DNA of 64,000 nt from an uncultured Clostridium sp. (lineage in GTDB: Bacteria > Bacillota > Clostridia > Clostridiales > Clostridiaceae). The translations under genes were made by a program, and so were the position numbers. Position 1 is the stretch's first letter. Each line of letters starts with the position of its first letter. Positions 36,962 to 46,877 of the stretch are shown one piece after another. The stretch covers positions 1 through 64,000 of the forward strand of contig UQFE01000008.1 in assembly GCA_900540255.1 (NCBI GenBank), read 5' to 3'. The notes beneath the pieces are model-generated. The model saw nothing but the letters and a program-made list of their open reading frames with translations. It was not told the origin of the DNA and ran no database searches.

Positions 36962-37203
36962 CAAATAAAAAAAAGTTTCCATCCCAAATATTATTAGGAC
37001 GAAAACTTATATTCCGCGTTACCACCTAAATTGGTTAATATAAATTATTAACCCACTCAAATACTTATTAATTTTTATTGCTCCAAGGTTTCCTTCAATA
37101 GTTTTAAATTTTAGGCTTACACCATCCCTAAATCGCTTTAAGTTAAAATTTTATTTACTGCTCCTCTTCAATGCAATCTACCATATTAGTTTTAACAAAT
37201 TAC
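36962..37203 (-). promoter_or_regulatory. T-box riboswitch of gltX
   Basis: On the minus strand the T-box core AGGTGGTAACGCGG lies at 37027-37014. Stem I closes with ATTGC/GCAAT, and its distal arm TTTAGG-GATGGTGTAAG-CCTAAA has the conserved GATGGTG loop. The probable specifier is the Glu codon GAA at 37096-37094, followed by G. The terminator is the AAGTTTTC...GAAACTT hairpin at 36967-37008 with eight T. Confidence 0.88.
36967..37008 (-). terminator. Regulated terminator of the gltX T-box
   Basis: Hairpin AAGTTTTCGTCC...GGATGGAAACTT followed by eight T on the minus strand, about 75 nt before the gltX ATG. Confidence 0.85.
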
Positions 37204-37209
37204 AAGTTA

Positions 37210-37238
37210 ATTATACAGACTGCAATTATTATTGTAAA
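37210..37238 (-). promoter_or_regulatory. Sigma-A promoter of gltX
   Basis: On the minus strand TTTACA, 17 nt, TATAAT. The start point near 37203 fits the 5' end of T-box stem I. It lies only about ten bases from the stop codon of the upstream permease gene. Confidence 0.75.
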
Positions 37239-37248
37239 GTTTTATTCA

Positions 37249-38556
37249 TTATCTTACTGCAAAATATATTATAAATAATCCTGATAAAACATACATAACT
37301 GGATGAACCTTTTTAACTTTTCCCTTAAAAGACATAAGGACTACATATGCTAAAAATCCACATGCTATTCCCTCCCCAATGCTATAAGTTAATGGCATTA
37401 ATATTACAGTTAAAAATGATGATATTGAAACTTCTGGTTTATCCCATTCAATTTCCTTAAGACTACTACACATTAATGACCCAACTATAATAAGAGCTGG
37501 TGCAGTTACTGCTGAAGTAATTACTGTAAGTAATGGTGAGAAAAATAATGAAATTAAAAATAAAATTCCTACTACAACACTTGAAAATCCTGTTTTTGCT
37601 CCCACTGCTACTCCTGATAATGATTCAACATAAGAAGTTGTATTAGTAGTCCCAAATATTGCTCCTATACAAGTAGCAACTGAATCTGCTAATAATGCTT
37701 TAGAACCACCTTCAATTGATCCATCATTTTTTAATAATCCAATCTTAGACCCAACTGCAACCATTGTCCCTGCTGTATCAAAAAAATCCATAAATAAAAA
37801 TGTAAATATAACTAATATCATTTGAGGATTAAATATGTTTCCTATATTTTTAATTGCAACTCCAAATGTAGGTGCAATTGATGGTGGCATTGATATTATT
37901 TTATCTGGAAAATTTATTAAACCAAAAATCATTCCTACAATTACCGTTGCTACCATACCAATAAATATTGCTATATTAGACCCTCTAACCATTAATATTG
38001 CTATTACAATAAGACCAAATACAGAAAGTAATACTGTTGGATTTGTTAAATCTCCAAGACCTACAAATGTTGATTCATTTGCCACAACTATTCCAGCATT
38101 CTTTAATCCAATAAAAGCTATAAACAATCCAATTCCTGCACTTACAGCAAATTTTAAATTTGTTGGTATTGCTTTTATAACCATTTCTCTTATTCCTGTA
38201 ATTGACACTATTAAAAATATAATTCCAGATGCTAATACACCTGATAATGCTGTTTGCCATGGAATATCCATTCCTATACAAACACTATATGTAAAGAAAG
38301 CATTTAATCCAACCCCTGGCGCTAATCCCATTGGAAACTTTGCAAATATCCCCATAATAAAAGTCCCAATTGCAGCTGCCAATGCTGTTGCAGCAAACAC
38401 ACTTTTTTCTGGCATTCCTGCATCACCTAAAACACTAGGAATTAAAAATAATGCATATGCCATTGTTAAAAATGTTGTTACTCCTGCTACTGTTTCTGTT
38501 TTCAAGTTAGTATCCTTTTCTTGAAAATTAAAATACTTAGATATTAAATTTATCAC
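37249..38556 (-). CDS. NCS2 family purine permease (AzgA/PbuG-like)
   Basis: A 435-aa membrane protein with about 12-14 hydrophobic segments. Signatures of the AzgA-like branch are AGVTTFLTMAYALFLIP at the N-terminus, GLAPGVGLNAFFTYSVC, LFMDFFDTAGTMVAVGSK and GATFGTTNTTSYVESLSGVAVGAKTG-like sequence near residue 305. These proteins import adenine, hypoxanthine and guanine by proton symport. The start is GTG, with SD GGGGG 7 nt upstream. I see no purine riboswitch in its leader. It is a single gene between gltX and ilvC. Confidence 0.93.
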   Translation of the reverse strand: MINLISKYFNFQEKDTNLKTETVAGVTTFLTMAYALFLIPSVLGDAGMPEKSVFAATALAAAIGTFIMGIFAKFPMGLAPGVGLNAFFTYSVCIGMDIPWQTALSGVLASGIIFLIVSITGIREMVIKAIPTNLKFAVSAGIGLFIAFIGLKNAGIVVANESTFVGLGDLTNPTVLLSVFGLIVIAILMVRGSNIAIFIGMVATVIVGMIFGLINFPDKIISMPPSIAPTFGVAIKNIGNIFNPQMILVIFTFLFMDFFDTAGTMVAVGSKIGLLKNDGSIEGGSKALLADSVATCIGAIFGTTNTTSYVESLSGVAVGAKTGFSSVVVGILFLISLFFSPLLTVITSAVTAPALIIVGSLMCSSLKEIEWDKPEVSISSFLTVILMPLTYSIGEGIACGFLAYVVLMSFKGKVKKVHPVMYVLSGLFIIYFAVR

Positions 38557-38661
38557 TTAATTACCCCCTCATTATTTTGCAATATATCTCCTCCCATAAA
38601 ATCAACAAATATAATTCAATGTTTACATAATTAATATTATTAACAAACAAATTATATGAAT

Positions 38662-38690
38662 AATATAATATATTTTTTAATATTTGTCCA
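38662..38690 (-). promoter_or_regulatory. Probable promoter of the purine permease
   Basis: On the minus strand TGGACA, 17 nt, TATATT. The rest of 38557-38792 is AT-rich leader. About 40-60 bp upstream is CACGAACAAT, similar to the CGAAC core of a PurR box, but a second box in the usual paired arrangement is not visible, so I do not claim PurR control. Confidence 0.5.
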
Positions 38691-38792
38691 TGTTTTTTAT
38701 TATTTTTTTATATTTTTAATTACTTTCAAAAAATATTGTTCGTGTTTTTGTTTATTAACCTTTTTCTAAAGTAAACTGTTAAATAAACTAAT

Positions 38793-38822
38793 AAAAGGAA
38801 TACCTTAAAAGATATTCCCTTA
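38793..38822 (-). terminator. Terminator of the branched-chain operon after ilvC
   Basis: GGAATA/TATTCC-centred hairpin (GGGAATATC...GGTATTCC) followed on the minus strand by TTTTATT. Confidence 0.7.
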
Positions 38823-38858
38823 TAACTAATAAAATTATAAATTTATATAAATAATTAA

Positions 38859-39890
<1,032 letters not shown>

Positions 39891-39960
39891 TTATCTATAA
39901 AAATTTACTACCATTCATATTTTGATAGAAATTTAAATTAACTATTTAATTGCTGTTTTT

Positions 39961-41646
39961 TTATTTTCCTTCTAAATCTTCTTCATTAATAATTTGATGA
40001 ATTGGTGACCCTGGAGCAACCATCGGAAATACCTTCTTATCACTATCAATTTTATAATCTATTATTACTGGCCTATTTACAGATAAAGCTTCCTTTAATA
40101 CACCATCAAGTTCATCTCTTTTTTCTACTCTAAATCCAACTCCTCCAAAAGCTTCTGCAAGCTTAACAAAATCAGTTGCCCTATCTAATGTAGTTTGAGA
40201 ATATCTTGCTTCATAAAATAAACTTTGCCACTGTCTAACCATACCCAATACATTATTATTCATAACAATAATTTTAATTGGAATATTATACTTAACAGCT
40301 GTTGCAAATTCATTGCAGTTCATTCCAAAGCTTCCATCACCAGCAATATTAAATACAGTTTTATTTGGACTAGCAACTTTTACTCCAATTGCTGCCCCTA
40401 ATCCAAATCCCATAGTTCCAAGACCACCTGATGAAATTAATGTTCTTGGAGTTTTAAAATTAAAATATTGTGCTGTCCACATTTGATGCTGTCCAACTTC
40501 TGTTGTCATGACAAAACTGCCATCATCTAAAGAACTAAGCTTTTCAAATAAAAATCTAGGTGTTAATTGTTCACCATCATCACTATTATTTTTAGTAATA
40601 GATAAAAGCTTTAATTCTTCCACAGTTTTTAACCAATTTTCATTTCTTTTTTCATTTATTAATGGCATTAATTTTTGTAATGCAACTTTAATATCTCCAA
40701 TAATAAATGAATCAACCCTTACATTCTTATTAATTTCTGCTGGATCAACATCTATTTGAATAATTTTAGCATTATTTATAAACTCCTTATCACTAATTAC
40801 CCTATCACTAAATCTTGCCCCAAGAGCAATTATTAAATCACATTTAGTTGCTAAAATATTTGATGCATTACTTCCATGCATTCCTATCATTCCTGTATTT
40901 AATCTATGTTCTGAAGGAATTGCACCTCTACACATTAATGTTGTTGCAACTGGTGCATTTATCTTTTCTGCAAAATTAATTAATTCTTCAGTAGCATCTG
41001 AGTTTATAACTCCTCCCCCTGCATAAATAAGAGGTTTTTCTGAATCATTAATATACTTAGCTGCCTCATTTAATGAAGTAACAGTAATATGCTTACTTTT
41101 TGGCTCAACTGGCAATGGACTTAATCCATTATATTCCGTCTTATCAGATGTTATATCCTTTGGGATATCTATTAATACCGGTCCTGGCCTTCCTTCCTTT
41201 GCAATATAAAATGCCTTTCTAATAGTTTCTTCTAAATTATTAATATCCTTAACAATAAAATTGTGTTTTGTAATTGGCATTGTTATTCCTGTAATATCAA
41301 CCTCTTGGAAACTATCCCTTCCAAGCAAACTCTTTTGGACATTTCCTGTTATTGCAACTAAAGGAACTGAATCCATATATGCCGTTGCAATACCAGTTAC
41401 AAGGTTTGTTGCACCTGGTCCAGATGTTGCAATACATACTCCAACCTTACCTGAAGATCTTGCATATCCATCTGCTGCATGTGCTGCTCCCTGCTCATGG
41501 CAAGTTAAATAATGATTTATTTGATCTTTATATTTGTATAAATAATCATATATATTTAAAACAGCCCCCCCAGGATATCCAAAAACAGTATCAACACCCT
41601 GATTTAATAAAGACTTAACAAGAATTTCAGCACCTGTCAGTAACAT
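39961..41646 (-). CDS. ilvB: Acetolactate synthase, catalytic subunit
   Basis: A 561-aa TPP-dependent enzyme. The N-terminal PYR domain has FGYPGGAVL and the catalytic Glu in HEQGAAHAADGYAR. The central domain binds FAD, and the C-terminal PP domain has GDGSFGMNCNEFATAVKY...NNNVLGMVRQWQ. It joins two pyruvates, or pyruvate and 2-ketobutyrate. SD GGGGGTG lies 7-8 nt before ATG. The regulatory subunit ilvN is the first gene of the same operon, seven genes away, an uncommon separation. Heptamer repeat element A occupies the gap just upstream. Confidence 0.97.
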   Translation of the reverse strand: MLLTGAEILVKSLLNQGVDTVFGYPGGAVLNIYDYLYKYKDQINHYLTCHEQGAAHAADGYARSSGKVGVCIATSGPGATNLVTGIATAYMDSVPLVAITGNVQKSLLGRDSFQEVDITGITMPITKHNFIVKDINNLEETIRKAFYIAKEGRPGPVLIDIPKDITSDKTEYNGLSPLPVEPKSKHITVTSLNEAAKYINDSEKPLIYAGGGVINSDATEELINFAEKINAPVATTLMCRGAIPSEHRLNTGMIGMHGSNASNILATKCDLIIALGARFSDRVISDKEFINNAKIIQIDVDPAEINKNVRVDSFIIGDIKVALQKLMPLINEKRNENWLKTVEELKLLSITKNNSDDGEQLTPRFLFEKLSSLDDGSFVMTTEVGQHQMWTAQYFNFKTPRTLISSGGLGTMGFGLGAAIGVKVASPNKTVFNIAGDGSFGMNCNEFATAVKYNIPIKIIVMNNNVLGMVRQWQSLFYEARYSQTTLDRATDFVKLAEAFGGVGFRVEKRDELDGVLKEALSVNRPVIIDYKIDSDKKVFPMVAPGSPIHQIINEEDLEGK

Positions 41647-41665
41647 TTAAAACACCCCCATTTTT

Positions 41666-41943
41666 AGTGACAAGCTTATTCAGTGACAAGCTTATTCAGT
41701 GACAAGTGACAAGTGGCAAGTGGCAAGTGGCAAGTTTAGGTATAAATTCAGCTTAGGCTGAATTTAATAAATATATTTTTAGAAACATAAAAAACTAGAT
41801 GGAATAAGCGAAGATCTATCGGCTGAATTTAATAAATATATTTTTCAGAAACTCCCCAAGGAGTTTCCTCCTTAACTTGTCACTTGAAACTTGTCACTTG
41901 TCACTTAAAACTTGTCACTTGAAACTTGTCACTTGTCACTTAA
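41666..41943. repeat. Heptamer inverted-array element, copy A (with core duplication)
   Basis: Left array: two 16-nt GTGACAAGCTTATTCA-type units, then CAAGTGA and three CAAGTGG heptamers. Right array: about ten heptamers of the form ACTTGNN (ACTTGTC, ACTTGAA, ACTTAAA). The arrays are complementary, so DNA or mRNA can form a long stem. The core has TTTAGGTATAAATTCAG, AATTTAATAAATATATTTTT and a GAAACTCC-CCAA-GGAGTTTC hairpin (41848-41867). Compared with copies B and C, the GGCTGAATTTAATAAATATA part is present twice. It fills the gap between ilvD and ilvB and ends close to the ilvB SD. Confidence 0.9.
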
Positions 41944-41950
41944 CTATCCA

Positions 41951-43609
41951 CTACCTAAACACTGCTCCACTACTTGCAGAGCTTACTAACCTAGCATATC
42001 TTGATAAATAGCCTTCTTTAACCTTTGGTTCAAATGGCTTTAAATTTTCTTTACGCTTAGCTAATTCCTCATCTGTTACAAGTAAATCTAAATTTCCATT
42101 TGAAATATCAATAGAAATAATATCTCCATCTTGTACTAAAGCAATATTTCCACCATCAGCTGCTTCTGGAGAAACATGTCCTATTGCTGCTCCTTTAGTT
42201 GCCCCACTAAATCTTCCATCAGTAATAAGTGCAACACATGAATCAAGCCCCATTCCACAAATTGCAGAAGTTGGTGATAACATTTCTCTCATTCCTGGCC
42301 CACCCTTTGGCCCCTCATATCTAATAACTACAACATCACCTTTTACAATTTTCTTTCCTAAAATAGCTTCTATAGCTTCTTCCTCAGAATCAAAAACCTT
42401 AGCTGGTCCTTTATGTGTAAGCATTTCCTTTAAAACTGCTGATCTTTTAACAACTGCGCCATCTGGAGCTAAATTTCCTTTTAATATTGCTATACCACCA
42501 GTTTGGCTATATGGTTCTTCTATATGTTTTATTACTGAATAATCTAAAACCTTAGCATCTTTAATATTTTCCTCAACAGTTTTACCAGTTGCAGTAATAC
42601 AATTTAAATTTAATAAATTCTTTTTATTTAATTCACTCATTACAGCTTTAATTCCACCAGCTGCATATAAATCTTCAATATGTGTATCAGATGCCGGTGC
42701 TAATTTACAAAGATTTGGTACCTTAGCTGACATTTCATTTATAATATCAAGATTCATTGGAATTTTAGCCTCATTTGCAATAGCAGTTAAATGAAGAACA
42801 CTATTGGTTGAACATCCAAGTGCCATATCTACTGTTAATGCATTTTTAATAGAATCCTTTGTTACTATATCTCTTGGCTTAATATCTTTTTCTAATAAAT
42901 TCATTACAGCCATACCTGCATATTTAGCAAGTCTTATTCTTTCAGAATAAACAGCAGGAATTGTCCCATTACCAGGTAATGCTAAACCTAAAACTTCACA
43001 TAAGCAATTCATAGAATTTGCTGTAAACATCCCTGAACATGAACCACATGTAGGACATGCCTTTTCTTCTAATTCTGCTAAATCAGATTCAAGCATTAAG
43101 CCACTTTCAACTGTTCCAACTGCTTCAAACATTGTTGATAAAGATACTTCCTTACCTTTAAATTTCCCTGCTAACATAGGTCCACCACTAACCATTACTG
43201 ATGGAACATTTACTCTTAATGCCGCCATAACCATACCTGGAACTATCTTGTCACAGTTTGGTATAAATACTAAAGCATCAAAAGCATGAGCATTTGCCAT
43301 ACATTCAACAGAATCAGCAATTAGTTCCCTTGTTACAAGTGAATATTTCATTCCTTCATGTCCCATTGCAATTCCATCACATACACCTATAGTTGGAAAT
43401 ACTAATGGAGTTCCTCCTGCCATTAATACTCCCTTTTTAACAGCTTCAACAATCTTATCTAAGTTAATATGTCCAGGAATTATATCGTTTTGAGATGTTA
43501 CAATTCCTATTAAAGGCTTATTTATTTCTTCATCAGTTAATCCTGATGCTTTAAACAAAGCTCTATGAGGAGCCTTTGCAACTCCCTTCTTAACTACATC
43601 ACTTCTCAT
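41951..43609 (-). CDS. ilvD: Dihydroxy-acid dehydratase
   Basis: A 552-aa Fe-S dehydratase that converts dihydroxy acids to 2-keto acids, the third common step to valine and isoleucine. Cluster cysteines are in NCDKIVPG and [18 protein letters not shown] (about residue 190-205). The C-terminal domain has [12 protein letters not shown] and [35 protein letters not shown] precedes ATG. It lies between leuB and ilvB; both flanking gaps contain repeat elements. Confidence 0.97.
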   Translation of the reverse strand: MRSDVVKKGVAKAPHRALFKASGLTDEEINKPLIGIVTSQNDIIPGHINLDKIVEAVKKGVLMAGGTPLVFPTIGVCDGIAMGHEGMKYSLVTRELIADSVECMANAHAFDALVFIPNCDKIVPGMVMAALRVNVPSVMVSGGPMLAGKFKGKEVSLSTMFEAVGTVESGLMLESDLAELEEKACPTCGSCSGMFTANSMNCLCEVLGLALPGNGTIPAVYSERIRLAKYAGMAVMNLLEKDIKPRDIVTKDSIKNALTVDMALGCSTNSVLHLTAIANEAKIPMNLDIINEMSAKVPNLCKLAPASDTHIEDLYAAGGIKAVMSELNKKNLLNLNCITATGKTVEENIKDAKVLDYSVIKHIEEPYSQTGGIAILKGNLAPDGAVVKRSAVLKEMLTHKGPAKVFDSEEEAIEAILGKKIVKGDVVVIRYEGPKGGPGMREMLSPTSAICGMGLDSCVALITDGRFSGATKGAAIGHVSPEAADGGNIALVQDGDIISIDISNGNLDLLVTDEELAKRKENLKPFEPKVKEGYLSRYARLVSSASSGAVFR

Positions 43610-43624
43610 TTATATCACCTCTAT

Positions 43625-43772
43625 GGTTTAGTTTATAGTTTGTAGTTTAGGATGGGGATGTCGCACTAAAAATTTTATACACAATATATTGTAGTATTTA
43701 TTCTTAATGCGACATCCCCTTAAATTTATATTTTCTAAAACTCCTAACTACTCACTACTAACTCCTAACTAT
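43625..43772. repeat. Dispersed hairpin element, copy 2, flanked by TAGTTTA-type short repeats
   Basis: Centre 43654..43719: GGGGATGTCGCACTAAAAA and TTCTTAATGCGACATCCCC, 19-bp arms with two mismatches, loop with CAATATATTG. It matches the elements at 1734 and 24307. Left flank: 7-nt repeats TAGTTTA/TAGTTTG (43627-43648). Right flank: complementary-sense CTCCTAACTA-type repeats (43740-43770). The flanks can pair, repeating the inverted-array plan of elements A-C with a different heptamer. It occupies the leuB-ilvD gap. Confidence 0.75.
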
Positions 43773-43773
43773 C

Positions 43774-44844
43774 TTAAATTTTTTCTACAACAAGTTGTCC
43801 CATTTCTTTTGTTCCAACAAGTGTAGTTCCTTTACTTTTTATATCTCCAGTTCTATACCCTTCTTCTAATACTTTAATTACTGCATCTTCAATATCCCTT
43901 GCTTCTTGTTCTAAATTAAAGCTATATCTTAACATCATTGCAGTTGAAAGAATTGTTGCTAATGGATTGGCTATTCCTTTTCCTGCAATATCAGGAGCTG
44001 AACCATGAATTGGTTCATACATGCCTAATGTACCTTCTCCTAATGATGCTGAAGGAAGCATTCCTATTGAACCAGTAATCATTGAAGCTTCATCAGACAA
44101 AATATCACCAAACATATTTGAAGTAACAATTACATCAAATTGTTTAGGGTCTCTTACTAATTGCATTGATGCATTGTCAATATATAAATGATTTACTTCA
44201 ACTTCAGGATATTCTTTAGACATTTCCTCAACAACACCTCTCCATAATCTTGAACTTTCCAATATATTAGCCTTATCAACACTAGTTAATTTTTTATTTC
44301 TCTTCATTGCTGTTTCAAAACCAATTTTAACTATTCTTTTAATTTCATTTATGTTATATCTTTCTGTATCATAAGCAGAAATAACTCTATCAACTACTTC
44401 CCTACCTCTTTCACCAAAGTAAATTCCTCCAGTAAGTTCTCTTACAACACAAATATCTATTCCATCACCAATTATGCTGTCTTTTAATGGAGATGCCTCC
44501 TTTAATTGTTTATATAAAAGAGCTGGTCTTAAATTACAATATAAATTTAATCCACCTCTTAATCCTAATAATGCTTGTTCTGGTCTTATCTTTGCATTAG
44601 GATTATCCCACTTAGTACCTCCAACTGCTCCTAAAAGAACAGCATCACTTTCTTTACATCTTTCTAAAGTTTTTTCTGGAAGTGGCGTTCCCATAGAATC
44701 TATTGCACAACCTCCAGCTTGTAAAAATTCAAATTCAAATGTATGATTATACTTTTCCCCAATCTTATTTAAAACCTTTATTGATTCGTCTATAACCTCT
44801 GGACCTATTCCATCCCCTGGTATAACTGCTATATTATAATTCAT
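43774..44844 (-). CDS. leuB: 3-isopropylmalate / 3-methylmalate dehydrogenase
   Basis: A 356-aa NAD-dependent beta-decarboxylating dehydrogenase of the isocitrate/isopropylmalate family. Motifs: [17 protein letters not shown] at the N-terminus, [23 protein letters not shown], and [29 protein letters not shown]. With CimA and LeuCD it can oxidise beta-methylmalate to 2-ketobutyrate as well as act in leucine synthesis. I use the ATG of MNYNIAV because GGGGGG lies 8 nt before it. A longer reading adds 23 residues ([20 protein letters not shown]...) that are translated repeat DNA, not protein homologous to LeuB. Confidence 0.96.
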   Translation of the reverse strand: MNYNIAVIPGDGIGPEVIDESIKVLNKIGEKYNHTFEFEFLQAGGCAIDSMGTPLPEKTLERCKESDAVLLGAVGGTKWDNPNAKIRPEQALLGLRGGLNLYCNLRPALLYKQLKEASPLKDSIIGDGIDICVVRELTGGIYFGERGREVVDRVISAYDTERYNINEIKRIVKIGFETAMKRNKKLTSVDKANILESSRLWRGVVEEMSKEYPEVEVNHLYIDNASMQLVRDPKQFDVIVTSNMFGDILSDEASMITGSIGMLPSASLGEGTLGMYEPIHGSAPDIAGKGIANPLATILSTAMMLRYSFNLEQEARDIEDAVIKVLEEGYRTGDIKSKGTTLVGTKEMGQLVVEKI

Positions 44845-44865
44845 ATTTATAACCCCCCGTTTTTT

Positions 44866-45100
44866 CAGTTTCAAGTTACAAGTTACAAGTGACAAGTTCT
44901 CTTTCAGTTTCAAGTTATAAATTACAAGTTTAGGTGTAAATTCATCTTAACCTGAATTTAATAAATATATTCTTCAGAAACTCCCCAAGGAGTTTCCTCC
45001 TCAACTTGCCACTTGCCACTTGTCACTTGTCACTTATCACTTGCCACTTGCCACTTGTCACTTTCCACTTGTCACTTTCCACTTGTCACTTTCCACTCTC
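44866..45100. repeat. Heptamer inverted-array element, copy B
   Basis: Left array: CAAGTTA, CAAGTTA, CAAGTGA and related heptamers. Core: TTTAGGTGTAAATTCATC, AATTTAATAAATATATTCTT and the GAAACTCC-CCAA-GGAGTTTC hairpin. Right array: about 14 ACTTGCC / ACTTGTC / ACTTTCC heptamers, complementary to the left array. It fills nearly all of the leuD-leuB gap and stops just before the leuB SD. Confidence 0.92.
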
Positions 45101-45104
45101 CTAG

Positions 45105-45593
45105 CTACCCCTTGTTCCTAATATATCCTATAAGCCCATTATTATTTATTATATTTTGCATAAATTCTGGAAAGGCTTCTCCTTGATACTGCTCATTTTT
45201 AGTTAAATTTTTAATTAATCCTGTATCGAAATTAACTTCTAATTCATCATTAGCATCAATATTCTTAACTGCTTCATCACATTCTAAAATTGGCAATCCA
45301 ATATTAATTGCATTTCTGTAAAAAATTCTTGCAAATGTGGATGCTATAACACAACTAATTCCACTTTCTTTTATTGCTATTGGTGCATGCTCTCTAGATG
45401 AACCACATCCAAAGTTTTTATTTGCAACAATTATATCTCCCTTCTTAACCTTCTTAGAAAAATTTAAATCTATATCTTCCATACAATGACTTGCTAATTC
45501 CTTTGGATCTGATGTATTTAGATATCTTGCTGGTATTATTACATCTGTATCTACATTATCCCCATATTTAAAAACTTTTCCTGTTACTTCCAT
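45105..45593 (-). CDS. leuD: 3-isopropylmalate / citramalate isomerase, small subunit
   Basis: A 162-aa aconitase swivel domain. Motifs: [40 protein letters not shown] and [22 protein letters not shown]. The short form pairs with the HacA-type LeuC of similar archaeal/clostridial type. SD AAGGGGGT precedes ATG, 10 bp after leuC. Confidence 0.95.
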   Translation of the reverse strand: MEVTGKVFKYGDNVDTDVIIPARYLNTSDPKELASHCMEDIDLNFSKKVKKGDIIVANKNFGCGSSREHAPIAIKESGISCVIASTFARIFYRNAINIGLPILECDEAVKNIDANDELEVNFDTGLIKNLTKNEQYQGEAFPEFMQNIINNNGLIGYIRNKG

Positions 45594-45603
45594 ATTTACC
45601 CCC

Positions 45604-46863
45604 TTAAAGTGTTTCTGGATTAGTTATTTTTCCTTTTATTGCTGAAGCTGCTGCAACCGCTGGACTAGATAAATAAACTTCTGACTCAACATGCCCCATT
45701 CTTCCAACAAAATTTCTATTTGTTGTTGAAATTGCTCTTTCACCTTTAGCTAATATCCCCATATGTCCACCTAAACATGGCCCACAAGTTGGAGTTGAAA
45801 CAATTGCACCTGCTTCTATTAAATCTTTTATTATTCCTTCTTCTAATGCTTGTAAATAAATTTTTTGAGTTCCTGGAAATACTAAACATCTAACTTTTTT
45901 ATTTACCTTTTTTCCCTTAAGAATATCTCTTGCCACTCTTAAGTCTGAAATTCTTCCATTTGTGCAAGAACCTATAACAGCTTGATCAATTTCTACATCT
46001 CCAACTTCATCAATTGTTCTTGTATTATCAGGTAAGTGTGGAAATGATACTGTTGGTCTTAAAGAAGATAGGTCTATTTCATAAACTTCATCATATTCTG
46101 CATCTTCATCAGCTTCATATACTTTCCATTCCTTCTTACCATGTTCCTTTAAATACTCAATAGTTTTTTCATCAACTGGGAAAATTCCATTTTTTCCACC
46201 TGCTTCAATAGCCATATTTGCCATTGTAAATCTATCATCCATTGATAAATAATTTAATCCATCTCCTACAAATTCCATAGATTTATATAATGCTCCATCA
46301 ACACCAATCATTCCTATGATATGAAGGATTATATCCTTACCACTTACCCATTTTGCTGGTTTTCCTTTTAATACAAACTTTAATGCTGAAGGAACCTTAA
46401 ACCAACACTTACCTGTTGCCATTCCAGCAGCCATATCTGTAGAACCTATTCCTGTTGAAAAAGCCCCTAATGCCCCATATGTGCAAGTATGAGAATCAGC
46501 TCCTATAACAACATCCCCAGCAACCACTAATCCTTTTTCTGGTAATAAACAATGCTCAATTCCCATTTCTCCAATTTCAAAGAAATTAACTATTTCTTTT
46601 TCTCTTGAGAACTCTCTAATAAACTTGCATTGCTCTGCTGCCTTTATATCCTTATTTGGAGTAAAATGATCTGGTACTATTGCTATCTTTTCCTTATCAA
46701 ATACATCTTTAACTCCAAACTTTTCAAATTCTTTCACTGCAACTGGTGAAGTAATATCATTCCCCAATACTAAATCTAAATTTACTTCAATTAATTGTCC
46801 TGCCTTCACACTTTCTAAACCAGCATGAGCAGCTAATATTTTTTGAGTCATTGTCATTGCCAT
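45604..46863 (-). CDS. leuC: 3-isopropylmalate / citramalate isomerase, large subunit
   Basis: A 419-aa aconitase-family subunit of the short (homoaconitase-like) type. [4Fe-4S] ligands are the Cys in GSCTNGR and the pair in [35 protein letters not shown] is the substrate-site signature. With LeuD it isomerises isopropylmalate or citramalate via citraconate. It is 14 bp from cimA, which supports a role in the citramalate route. Confidence 0.96.
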   Translation of the reverse strand: MAMTMTQKILAAHAGLESVKAGQLIEVNLDLVLGNDITSPVAVKEFEKFGVKDVFDKEKIAIVPDHFTPNKDIKAAEQCKFIREFSREKEIVNFFEIGEMGIEHCLLPEKGLVVAGDVVIGADSHTCTYGALGAFSTGIGSTDMAAGMATGKCWFKVPSALKFVLKGKPAKWVSGKDIILHIIGMIGVDGALYKSMEFVGDGLNYLSMDDRFTMANMAIEAGGKNGIFPVDEKTIEYLKEHGKKEWKVYEADEDAEYDEVYEIDLSSLRPTVSFPHLPDNTRTIDEVGDVEIDQAVIGSCTNGRISDLRVARDILKGKKVNKKVRCLVFPGTQKIYLQALEEGIIKDLIEAGAIVSTPTCGPCLGGHMGILAKGERAISTTNRNFVGRMGHVESEVYLSSPAVAAASAIKGKITNPETL

Positions 46864-46877
46864 AAAAATTTCCCCCT

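Noticed and set aside
38557..38760. Purine riboswitch or PurR box before the purine permease
   Set aside because: No riboswitch core is seen. The single CGAAC-like sequence lacks a partner box and matches the consensus only partly.
41666..45100. Heptamer arrays considered as CRISPR
   Set aside because: The units are contiguous 7-mers without unique spacers, occur in inverted pairs around a core, and no cas genes are near.
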